From: Akkermansia muciniphila | GTDB lineage: Bacteria; Verrucomicrobiota; Verrucomicrobiia; Limisphaerales; UBA9464 | NCBI GenBank assembly: GCA_945883815.1 | Contig: CAMCYJ010000020.1 | Coordinates: 1 to 50,363 of the forward strand | Reading direction: 5' to 3' | Length of the DNA stretch: 50,363 nt | Part shown: positions 43,520-50,363 of the stretch, one piece after another | Layout of the letters: every line of letters begins with the position of its first letter | How positions within the stretch are numbered: position 1 is the first letter of the stretch | Notes under the pieces: generated by a model | The model's input: only the letters and a program-made list of their open reading frames with translations | Databases searched by the model: none | What the model was told of the DNA's origin: nothing | Made by a program: the position numbers and the translations under genes

Positions 43520-44602
43520 ATGGTTCTCGCCATCGAATCGTCCTGTGACGAAACCAGTGCCGCCGTGGTCCAGGACGGGCGGTTGCTTTCCAACATCGTG
43601 GCTTCCCAGGTCCGCCTCCACTCCGAATACGGTGGGGTGGTTCCAGAACTGGCAACCCGGGAACACCTCCGCAACCTGATCCCTGTCGTCCGTCAGGCCT
43701 TGGATACCGCAGGGGTTTCCATGGCCGACCTCACCGCCGTGGCCGCCACCCGGGGACCCGGGCTGCCCGCGGCCCTGATGGCCGGATGGACCGCCGCCCA
43801 ATCCTTGGCCGCGGCACGCGGGTTGCCGGTAATCGGTATCCACCACCACGAAGCCCACTTGTACTCCCCATGGATTTCCGGCCAACCCTCCCGGTTTCAT
43901 GGCGCCGCGATCCCACCCCATGTCTCACTCATCGCATCCGGCGGACACACCCTGCTGGTGCATGTCCGTGCCGAACTCGATCAAGTGATCCTCGGCGGCA
44001 CCCTCGACGATGCGGCCGGTGAGTGCTTTGACAAGGCTGCCAAACTCTTGGGCCTGCCCTACCCCGGGGGGCCGGTGCTGGACCGCCTGGCCGAAGAAGG
44101 CCGCGCTGACCGCTTTGAATTTCCGCGACCGCTGCGCCACGAACCCAATCACTTGTTCAGTTTCAGCGGTCTCAAAACCAGCGTTCGGGTCTTCCTCGAG
44201 AAGAACCCCGGTCTGGCCGATTCTCCCCAGGACTTGCGCGATCTGTGCGCCGGAATCCGCGCCGCGATCGTGGACACCCTCACCACCAAACTCGTCGCCG
44301 CCGCCACCAAGATTGGTGTGCGTTGCATCACCGCCAGCGGGGGGGTCGCCTGCAATCGGGGGCTGCGCCGGGAATTGCAACAGGCAGCGAAGAAACGACA
44401 ACTGGAACTGCGCATCGCGGAGCCGGCCTTCTGCACCGACAACGCCGCCATGATCGGCCTTTTGGCCGAGCGCCGGTTGGCCCGCGGGCAATCCACGTCG
44501 CTGGACACGGAAACCGGTCCCGGATGGGAACTTGAGACCCACGCGCAACCCTCAGCAGTAGCGCCGGCAACACCGTCCTCGGCCGCCCTTCCCTCGTCGT
44601 GA
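43520..44602 (+). CDS. tsaD: tRNA N6-threonylcarbamoyladenosine transferase
   Basis: Transfers threonylcarbamoyl to A37 of ANN-decoding tRNAs with TsaB and TsaE; essential in most bacteria. The 360-residue product starts MVLAIESSCDETSAAVVQDG. The metal-binding HxxxH lies in IHHHEAHLYSPW near residues 114-125; ASGGHTLLVH, GGTLDDAAGECFDKAAKLLG near 160-180 and YPGGPVLDRLAEEG follow, and CTDNAAMIGLLAERR near 305-320 supplies the third metal ligand. The Kae1/TsaD core is complete; the last 30 residues are a Ser/Thr/Ala/Pro-rich extension. The stop overlaps the GTG start of the next glycosyltransferase. TsaB, TsaC and TsaE are not in the window. Confidence 0.96.
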   Translation: MVLAIESSCDETSAAVVQDGRLLSNIVASQVRLHSEYGGVVPELATREHLRNLIPVVRQALDTAGVSMADLTAVAATRGPGLPAALMAGWTAAQSLAAARGLPVIGIHHHEAHLYSPWISGQPSRFHGAAIPPHVSLIASGGHTLLVHVRAELDQVILGGTLDDAAGECFDKAAKLLGLPYPGGPVLDRLAEEGRADRFEFPRPLRHEPNHLFSFSGLKTSVRVFLEKNPGLADSPQDLRDLCAGIRAAIVDTLTTKLVAAATKIGVRCITASGGVACNRGLRRELQQAAKKRQLELRIAEPAFCTDNAAMIGLLAERRLARGQSTSLDTETGPGWELETHAQPSAVAPATPSSAALPSS

Positions 44603-45324
44603 CGATCTCCATCATCTTGCCGGCCTTCAACGAAGCGAGGCTGTTGCCCACCACGCTGGCCGCTGTCCATGCAGCCCGGAGTGCCTTCGATCGGGTGCAC
44701 TGGGCCTCGGAGGTCATCGTCTGCGACAACAACTCCACGGATGCCACCGCGCAAATCGCTGGAGAGCACGGAGCCCGGGTTGTCTTCGAACCCATCAACA
44801 TGATCGCCCGCGCCCGCAACGCGGGCGCCTCGGTGGCGACCGGCGACTGGTTGGTGTTCATCGATGCCGACTCTCAGCCTTCCATCGAACTCTTCGCAGC
44901 CATGATCGATGCGATCCAATCCGGCGGGGTTCTAGCCGGCGGAGCCACCGTCCGCATGGACAGCAACGACTTCCGCGGCCGCATGGGCACAGCGCTCTGG
45001 AACACGGCCAGTCGCCTTCGCCGCCTCATGGCCGGGTCCTTCATCTTTGTCGAGACCGTAGCGTTCCGGCAGATTGGCGGATTCAGTGCGCAATTCTACG
45101 CTGCGGAGGAGATCGACCTCACCCACCGCCTGAGGCCCGTGGCCCGCGCTTCGAATCGGCGCATCGTCATTCTTTACAAGACCCCGCTGCTGACCTCGGC
45201 CCGGAAGCTCAAGCTTTACACGCCGTTCGAAATCGGACGCCTGATACTCTCCGCAGCCATCCGGCCAAAGGCCACCCTCACGAACAAAGAGGCCTGCCAC
45301 CTCTGGTACGACGGCCGTCGCTGA
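44599..45324 (+). CDS. Glycosyltransferase family 2
   Basis: A 241-residue GT-A glycosyltransferase. The N-terminus ISIILPAFNEARLLPTTLAA, the nucleotide-binding VIVCDNNSTDATAQIAGEHG near residues 46-65, and DxD motif FIDADSQP near 92-99 are typical; AEEIDLTHRLRPVAR near 169-183 supplies the likely catalytic acidic pair. It is a short soluble member with no obvious transmembrane segment. The GTG start shares GTGA with the tsaD stop, so translation is probably coupled. This pairing has no obvious metabolic logic; the downstream methyltransferase suggests a role in glycan or lipid decoration. Confidence 0.9.
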   Translation: MTISIILPAFNEARLLPTTLAAVHAARSAFDRVHWASEVIVCDNNSTDATAQIAGEHGARVVFEPINMIARARNAGASVATGDWLVFIDADSQPSIELFAAMIDAIQSGGVLAGGATVRMDSNDFRGRMGTALWNTASRLRRLMAGSFIFVETVAFRQIGGFSAQFYAAEEIDLTHRLRPVARASNRRIVILYKTPLLTSARKLKLYTPFEIGRLILSAAIRPKATLTNKEACHLWYDGRR

Positions 45325-45514
45325 GCCCGGAACCCGGTTCTTGTCCCTGGCACCGGCGGGCAGACCGTGTGCCATGCCGTGAGCCCCGGATCGCACGGAT
45401 GCTGAACGGCCTTGCTGCAGTCACACTGCGCTGCTATCCGTTGCCCATCTTCGGTCGGATGAATCCCCGGATGTCGCGGGCGGCAGCGGCGGCGCGTCGA
45501 CCGTCACCCCCGGC

Positions 45515-46195
45515 ATGCTTTCCGCTTTCTACAAACTGGTCTTCAAACTCTGGCGTGCGCGGCGGTACCGATGGTTCCTGGACTCGATCCAACCACGGCC
45601 GGATTGTTCGATGGTCGATGTCGGAGGCTATTGGTGGAACTGGCAGGGCAAGGCCAGAGACTTCGGCAACGTCCTGTGCATCAATCCTGTCGACGTGGGG
45701 GACGGATCGAACTCGGGCGAAGCGAACGTGCGGCAGGCCATCGGCGACGGTTGCGCCCTGACGTTCCCAGACGGGGCATTTGACATCGCCTTCTCCAATT
45801 CGGTGATCGAGCACGTGGGAAGTCTCGACCGACAGGCGGCCTTCGCACACGAGGTGCGTCGGGTGGGCCGCAAGGTCTGGCTCCAGACCCCGGCCCGCGA
45901 ATGCCCCTTCGAGCCGCATCTCCTGGCCTTCGGGCTCCATTGGATCCCAGGCCGCCTCGGATACCTCGCCCGGAAATACCTGTCCCCAGCAGCCTGGATC
46001 CACGGGCCCGAATCGGAGACCATGCGGGAGATTCTCAACGGCACGCGCCTGCTCTCCCACCAGGAATTTATCGAACTGTTCCCAGACTGCCGCATCATCA
46101 CGGAGCGAATGCTCTGGGTATTTCCCAAGGGATACATCGCCCTGAGGGAGGGCGACGGCCGGGGTCGCGATCGACCGGCCTCAGAGCCTGTCTGA
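45515..46195 (+). CDS. SAM-dependent methyltransferase (Methyltransf_11-like)
   Basis: A 226-residue product. A basic N-terminus (YKLVFKLWRARRYRWFLDSI) precedes a class I fold whose first motif is degenerate: SMVDVGGYWWNWQGKARDFG in place of a clean GxGxG. DGCALTFPDGAFDIAFSNSV near residues 77-97 and IEHVGSLDRQAAFAHEVRR near 98-116 match the later motifs. The C-terminal part (GLHWIPGRLGYLARKY) is typical of methyltransferases in glycan clusters. It follows the GT2 gene after a 190-nt gap that shows no gene or strong hairpin. The substrate is unknown. Confidence 0.82.
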   Translation: MLSAFYKLVFKLWRARRYRWFLDSIQPRPDCSMVDVGGYWWNWQGKARDFGNVLCINPVDVGDGSNSGEANVRQAIGDGCALTFPDGAFDIAFSNSVIEHVGSLDRQAAFAHEVRRVGRKVWLQTPARECPFEPHLLAFGLHWIPGRLGYLARKYLSPAAWIHGPESETMREILNGTRLLSHQEFIELFPDCRIITERMLWVFPKGYIALREGDGRGRDRPASEPV

Positions 46196-46227
46196 AAATG
46201 GGGAGGGCCACCGGCGCACTGATCTTC

Positions 46228-46255
46228 TTGTCTCGGCGCGAAATATGCCCATAAT
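46228..46255 (+). promoter_or_regulatory. Candidate sigma70-type promoter of ilvC
   Basis: TTGTCT at 46228-46233 and CATAAT at 46250-46255 are separated by 16 nt, placing a transcription start near 46262 and a very short leader before the ATG at 46277. No leader-peptide attenuator is visible, so branched-chain amino acid attenuation in cis is unlikely. Confidence 0.4.
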
Positions 46256-46276
46256 CGCCCCTTCGATATCGCATTT

Positions 46277-47299
46277 ATGGCTAAAGTGTACACCGACAAG
46301 GACGCCGACCTGAGCGTCTTCAAAGGCAAAACCCTCGCTGTGCTCGGCTTCGGCTCCCAAGGCCACGCCCACGCGCTGAACCTCAAAGAGTCCGGATGCA
46401 ACGTCATCATCGGCCTCTACGAAGGTTCCAAGTCCATCAAGGTAGCCCGTGAAAAAGGCTTCGAGGTGCTCGCTAGCGCCGAGGCCGTCAAGCGCGCGGA
46501 TGTCATCATGATCGCGCTGCCTGACACCAAGCAGGCCGCCGCCTACGAGAAGGACATCGCCCCGAACCTGACCGCCGGCAAGACGCTGCTCTTCAGCCAC
46601 GGCTTCGCGATCCACTTCAAGACCATCGTTCCGCCGAAGGACGTCAACGTGATCCTCGTCGCCCCGAAGGGCCCGGGCCACATCGTTCGTCGGCAGTACA
46701 CCGAGGGCAAGGGCGTGCCCAGCCTCATCGCCATTTACCAGAACCCCGGACGCAACGCGAAGAAGATCGCGCTGGCCTGGGCCAAGGGCATCGGCGGCAC
46801 CCGCGCCGGCGTCCTCGAGACCACCTTCAAGGAAGAGACCGAGACCGATTTGTTCGGTGAGCAGACCGTTCTCTGCGGCGGCGCCAGCGCGCTCGTCCAG
46901 GCCGGATTCGAAGTGCTCGTCGAGGCGGGTTATTCTCCCGAGATGGCTTACTTCGAGTGTCTCCATGAGCTGAAGCTCATCGTCGACCTCATGAACGAGG
47001 CCGGTATCGCCGGCATGCGTTTCTCGATCTCCGAGACGGCCAAGTGGGGCGACGTGACCGTCGGTCCGAAGATCATCGACGCTTCGGTCAAGAAGCGCAT
47101 GAAGGCTGCACTCAAGGACATTCAGTCCGGCAAGTTCGCCAAGGACTGGGTCGCCGAGTACAAGAGTGGCTACAAGAAGTACAACGCCCTGCTCGCCGCC
47201 GGCGAGAAGCACCCGATCGAGAAGACCGGTGCCAAGCTCCGTGCGATGATGCCCTGGATGCAGAAGCGCCAGATCAAGGGCGCTCAGGCCGCCTACTGA
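46277..47299 (+). CDS. ilvC: Ketol-acid reductoisomerase (class I)
   Basis: Converts acetolactate or acetohydroxybutyrate to the dihydroxy acid with NAD(P)H and Mg2+, second step of valine, leucine and isoleucine synthesis. The 340-residue length is that of class I short enzymes. The Rossmann GxGxxG is in [20 protein letters not shown] near residues 18-38; the beta2-alphaB loop [17 protein letters not shown] governs cofactor choice. [14 protein letters not shown] near 102-115 and [17 protein letters not shown] near 127-143 follow. The knotted C-terminal domain has [18 protein letters not shown] with the metal ligands and [15 protein letters not shown]. Codon use is more biased here than in neighbours, as expected for high expression. 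A strong terminator follows; no other ilv gene is nearby. Confidence 0.97.
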   Translation: MAKVYTDKDADLSVFKGKTLAVLGFGSQGHAHALNLKESGCNVIIGLYEGSKSIKVAREKGFEVLASAEAVKRADVIMIALPDTKQAAAYEKDIAPNLTAGKTLLFSHGFAIHFKTIVPPKDVNVILVAPKGPGHIVRRQYTEGKGVPSLIAIYQNPGRNAKKIALAWAKGIGGTRAGVLETTFKEETETDLFGEQTVLCGGASALVQAGFEVLVEAGYSPEMAYFECLHELKLIVDLMNEAGIAGMRFSISETAKWGDVTVGPKIIDASVKKRMKAALKDIQSGKFAKDWVAEYKSGYKKYNALLAAGEKHPIEKTGAKLRAMMPWMQKRQIKGAQAAY

Positions 47300-47322
47300 C
47301 CGCGAGGTCTCCGCTGGACACA

Positions 47323-47363
47323 CCGCCGGCCCTCCAACTCGGAGGTCCGGCGGTTTCTTTTTC
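47323..47363 (+). terminator. Intrinsic terminator after ilvC
   Basis: CCGCCGG and CCTCC pair with GGAGG and CCGGCGG around AACTC (arms 47323-47335 and 47341-47353), followed by TTTCTTTTTC. It lies 23 nt after the ilvC stop, so the DTW gene is transcribed separately or by read-through. Confidence 0.85.
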
Positions 47364-47397
47364 CCGACTTCCCTCCTCCCCGGCATCCTGTCCCCCA

Positions 47398-48132
47398 ATG
47401 GCCCGCAGCGTAATCCTCGCAGGAACCATCCGATGCGATGGGTGTTGCCTGCCGCCCCGCTGGTGCCTCTGCGCCGCGCTGCGTCCAGTGGTCAGCGCGG
47501 TGGCGGTGGATGTGTTGATCCATCGCCGTGAGAACTGGCGCCCTACCAGCACCGGCAAGCTGGTGGCCCGCACCCTTCAGGGCTCGCGGACCCATGTGTA
47601 TCAGCGGGTCCAGCCACCCACGCGGGAAACCATTGCCCGCCCCGACCGGGAACTTTGGATCCTGCACCCTGGCGGAGAACCGGTTGAGAACTTGCTCCCT
47701 CGCCCTGCCGACCAACCCGCCCCTCAGGTGCTTCTGCTGGACGGCAACTGGGGACAAGCCGGTGAGATGCTTCGGACGGTCCAAGGTTGGGGACGACTAG
47801 TCCGGCTCAGCCAAAGCGGAGCGAGTCGATACTGGCTGCGATCCCAGGAACGCCTGGACCAATTCTCCACGGCCGAGGCTCTCATTGCCGTGCTTCAATC
47901 GCTGGGAGACGTGGAAGCCGCCTCGCAGTTCGAGCTTCAATTCGAATTGCATGTCTATGCCACGCTTCGAGCTCGCGGACACAAGGAGGCTGCCGAAACG
48001 TATCTGAAGGGGTCCTCACTGCCGGAGGCATTCCCCGATTTTCTGAGTCAACTGAACGAGCGACGGCGCAATCCTTCCGAACCCAGCGCCTCCCGACTGG
48101 GGCCTCATCCGCAGCCCGAGCGATTGGGCTAA
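47398..48132 (+). CDS. DTW-domain protein (tRNA acp3U modification type)
   Basis: A 244-residue product from the ATG at 47398. The N-terminal zinc-type motif CDGCCLPPRWCLCAALRP (CxxCxxPxxxCxC) near residues 13-30 and VLIHRRENWRPTSTGKLVAR near 41-60 identify the DTW/TapT family, which adds the aminocarboxypropyl group of SAM to uridine in tRNA. The name-giving motif, usually D-x-T-W, here reads LLDGNWGQAGEM near 113-124, with Asn in place of Thr. FELQFELHVYATLRARGHKE near 185-204 looks helical and is family-like. The last 30 residues are disordered. It lies behind the ilvC terminator and before the UvrD-like gene, 32 nt away. Confidence 0.85.
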   Translation: MARSVILAGTIRCDGCCLPPRWCLCAALRPVVSAVAVDVLIHRRENWRPTSTGKLVARTLQGSRTHVYQRVQPPTRETIARPDRELWILHPGGEPVENLLPRPADQPAPQVLLLDGNWGQAGEMLRTVQGWGRLVRLSQSGASRYWLRSQERLDQFSTAEALIAVLQSLGDVEAASQFELQFELHVYATLRARGHKEAAETYLKGSSLPEAFPDFLSQLNERRRNPSEPSASRLGPHPQPERLG

Positions 48133-48164
48133 ATCCCGGTCATTTCCGCATTGGGATTTTGAGC

Positions 48165-50357
48165 GTGAGCCCCTTTCATCAAGGGGTGGCGCGTGAGTAC
48201 CAACTGAACCCCTTCCGTCCGCCGGCTGACCTGCGGATCGACTACGCGCAGGAACTCAACACCCAGCAGTACGAGGCGGTCACGGCGCCCCCGGGCCCCT
48301 GCCTGGTCCTCGCCGGTGCGGGTGCCGGCAAGACGCGCACCCTGACCTACCGCGTCGCCTGGCTCATCGAGCACGGCATCCCTGCTGACCGCATCCTCCT
48401 GCTGACCTTCACCAACAAGTCGGCCCGCGAAATGATGGAGCGCGTCGGAGACTTGCTCGGCGGCAGTGTGGCAGACCTTTGGGGAGGCACCTTCCATTCG
48501 ATCGGGGTTCGCATCCTGCGCTTGCACGCCGACCGACTCGGCTACCGTCGCGACTTCACCATCGCCGACCGCGAGGACGCCAAAGACCTGCTCAACGCCT
48601 GCATCACCGACGCGGGCATCGACGTGAAGGCCGTCCGCTTTCCCAAGGCGGAGGCGCTGTCGGACCTCTTCTCCATGCAGGTCAACACCGGGCAAACCTT
48701 GGAAGAAGTGACCGGCGGCGAAGAAGGTCCCTTTGCCGGCGTGATGGATTCCATCCGACTGGTCCAACGCCAGTACGCCGAGCGCAAGCGCAAGGCCGGG
48801 CTCATGGACTTCGATGACCTGCTGGTGCTCTGGCTGCGGCTGCTGCAGGACTTTCCCGACATTGCCGAGACCTACCAGCGCCGTTTCCAGTTCGTCCTGG
48901 TCGACGAGTACCAGGACACCAACATCCTCCAGGCCACGCTGCTGGACTGCCTGACCTTGCGAAACCGCAACCTCATGGCCGTCGGCGACGACGCCCAGAG
49001 CATCTACTCGTGGCGCGGAGCCAACTTCGCCAACATCCTGAAATTTCCCGAACGCCATGCCGGCGCGAAGGTCTTCAAGATCGAGACCAACTACCGCAGC
49101 ACGCCGGAAATCCTCGCTCTGGCCAACGCTGCCATCGCCTCCAACCTGCGTCAGTTCCCCAAGGCCCTCCAAGCCCATCGGCCGCCGGGTCAAAAGCCAG
49201 CCCTCATCGTCTCAACGGATGCCCGCGAACAAGCCGCCTTCATCGCCCAACGCGCCCTAGAATTGCGCGATGAAGGGGTTTCTTTGAGCGAAGTCTGCGT
49301 CCTGTACCGCTCGCACTTCCATGCGCTGGAACTGCAAATGGAGCTGACCCGACGCAACATTCCCTTCGTCATCACCAGCGGCATCCGCTTCTTCGAACAG
49401 GCCCATATCAAGGACGTGGCAGCCTACCTTAAGCTGATCGCCAACCCCTCCGACGAACTGGCCTTCAAGCGCCTGGCCCGCATGCTGCCCGGCGTGGGCG
49501 GCAAGAGTGCCGACACGCTCTGGGCGGCCTTCAGCGCGCGGTTCCTTCCGTCGTCCGATTCAACCCCGGAATTCGAAGTCTCCGACAATGATGGGGCCTT
49601 GCCTGCGGTTCGGCCCATCGCTCCTGAACTCAGCGCCATCAGCCGCAGCGTGCCTAAGAAAGCAGCGGTGGCTTGGGCTCAGTTCACCGCGACCATCGCC
49701 CAATGCGAGAGTCCAGAACGCCGAAGCCAACCCGGCCGCCTGATCCGCTGGGTGCTGGAAGCCGACTACGAGGACTACGTTCGCAAGACCTACGAAAACG
49801 CCCGCAACCGTCTGGAAGACCTCGCCCAGCTCGCGGCCTACGCCGATTCCTTCGAAGACACCAGCCTCTTTCTTTCGGAATTGGCTCTGCAATCCAACAT
49901 CGAAGCCGAGCAGAACAAGCCGAGGGACGGAGACGACGAGGATCGGTTGAAACTCTCGACCGTCCATCAGGCCAAGGGCCTCGAATTCCGGGCCGTGTTC
50001 ATCATCATGCTCTGCGATGGTCTGTTTCCGAGCGGACGCTCGGCGGAGACCGCCGACGGCGAGGAGGAAGAGCGCCGGCTCTTCTACGTCGCGCTGACGC
50101 GGGCCAAGGACGAACTGTACCTCTGCCGTCCCCTGCTCCGATTCATGGCGGGAGCGGGCGAGGCCTTCCAACCGGCGTCCCGCTTTCTGGGTGAATTCCC
50201 AGAGACTCTCGTTGAGGAGTGGAAAATCCACGCACCGGTCTTGCCCGTGTCTCCCCGAAGCCCACGCAGCAGTCCCGGCCGCTCTCCAGATCCCGATCCC
50301 TTCCGTGATCCGGACCCCGATCCCGACCCCATCGACGACGGCGATGTGCCGTTCTGA
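48165..50357 (+). CDS. UvrD/PcrA-like superfamily 1 DNA helicase
   Basis: A roughly 730-residue ATP-dependent 3'-5' DNA helicase. Motif Q LNTQQYEAVTAPPGPC, Walker A LAGAGAGKTRTLTYR near residues 50-64, LTFTNKSAREMMERVG (Ia), VLVDEYQDTN (II) near 245, GDDAQSIYSWRGANF (III) near 277, IETNYRST (IV), LSTVHQAKGLEF (V) near 600 and RLFYVALTRAKDELYL (VI) near 640 are all present. Function is repair and removal of recombination intermediates, as for UvrD/PcrA. The start is not an ATG: GTG at 48165 is preferred, GTG at 48186 possible. The C-terminus is an Asp/Pro repeat tail (DPDPFRDPDPDPDPIDDGD) instead of a Tudor-like UvrD tail. The stop at 50357 is inside the window, so the gene is complete. Confidence 0.93.
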   Translation: MSPFHQGVAREYQLNPFRPPADLRIDYAQELNTQQYEAVTAPPGPCLVLAGAGAGKTRTLTYRVAWLIEHGIPADRILLLTFTNKSAREMMERVGDLLGGSVADLWGGTFHSIGVRILRLHADRLGYRRDFTIADREDAKDLLNACITDAGIDVKAVRFPKAEALSDLFSMQVNTGQTLEEVTGGEEGPFAGVMDSIRLVQRQYAERKRKAGLMDFDDLLVLWLRLLQDFPDIAETYQRRFQFVLVDEYQDTNILQATLLDCLTLRNRNLMAVGDDAQSIYSWRGANFANILKFPERHAGAKVFKIETNYRSTPEILALANAAIASNLRQFPKALQAHRPPGQKPALIVSTDAREQAAFIAQRALELRDEGVSLSEVCVLYRSHFHALELQMELTRRNIPFVITSGIRFFEQAHIKDVAAYLKLIANPSDELAFKRLARMLPGVGGKSADTLWAAFSARFLPSSDSTPEFEVSDNDGALPAVRPIAPELSAISRSVPKKAAVAWAQFTATIAQCESPERRSQPGRLIRWVLEADYEDYVRKTYENARNRLEDLAQLAAYADSFEDTSLFLSELALQSNIEAEQNKPRDGDDEDRLKLSTVHQAKGLEFRAVFIIMLCDGLFPSGRSAETADGEEEERRLFYVALTRAKDELYLCRPLLRFMAGAGEAFQPASRFLGEFPETLVEEWKIHAPVLPVSPRSPRSSPGRSPDPDPFRDPDPDPDPIDDGDVPF

Positions 50358-50363
50358 AGAAAG

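Overview
The window looks like a GC-rich chromosome segment from the Planctomycetota-Verrucomicrobiota group, most likely a verrucomicrobium. The pointers are a DUF1501 Tat-exported protein beside a very large PSD1-type cytochrome (DUF1549/DUF1553), a PVC-type haem-binding dehydrogenase, ThuA-like and DUF3891 proteins, a Bat (VWA) operon, and long spurious antisense reading frames caused by GC-rich third codon positions. Placement is by gene content only. No plasmid, phage or CRISPR signature was seen; the only mobile-element gene is a cut-off REP-associated-type transposase at the left edge.

Left to right. 1-2.7 kb: partial transposase (-), glycyl-tRNA synthetase, small lipoprotein. 2.7-3.3 kb: no protein gene, but on the minus strand a roughly 179-nt rod-shaped RNA with an internal bubble, a -10-like box and a U-tract, best explained as 6S RNA. 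3.3-11.1 kb (-): secreted DUF1501 protein, PSD1 cytochrome and haem-binding dehydrogenase, a PVC-type outer catabolic/redox set. 11.2-18.5 kb (-): six-gene Bat operon (DUF58, DUF4381-like, BatA, BatB-BatC fusion, BatD, BatE), largely joined by 4-nt overlaps, closed by a terminator, and lacking the usual MoxR ATPase at its head. 18.9-22.8 kb: ABC-F ATPase, SBF-like transporter, apt, small hypothetical. 22.9-25.5 kb (-): Ski2-like DUF3516 helicase. 25.5-29.2 kb (-): glycosyltransferase, O-antigen-ligase-like membrane protein and methyltransferase, a small surface-polysaccharide cluster. 29.3-34.8 kb: DUF255/YyaL protein (+) converging on a transglutaminase-DUF2126 protein (-).

35.2-40.1 kb: tRNA-Phe (-), secreted ThuA-like protein (-), then divergently an acetamidase/formamidase, DUF3891 protein and secreted glycosidase-like protein (+), and a Nudix hydrolase (-). 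The acetamidase leader holds two consecutive hairpins. 40.2-42.0 kb (-): YdcF-like and DUF429 proteins. 42.1-46.2 kb (+): C-terminal processing protease, tsaD, family-2 glycosyltransferase, methyltransferase. 46.3-50.4 kb (+): ilvC with its terminator, a DTW-domain tRNA-modification protein, and a complete UvrD/PcrA-like helicase.

Housekeeping genes (glyS, apt, tsaD, ilvC, uvrD-like, tRNA-Phe, 6S candidate) are interspersed with lineage-specific secreted and envelope systems. The points most worth following are the 6S candidate, the MoxR-less Bat operon with its BatB-BatC fusion, the DUF1501/PSD1/dehydrogenase block with its internal terminator, the structured acetamidase leader, and a perfect 20-bp palindrome between ctpA and tsaD. 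I saw no clearly novel defence or mobile system.
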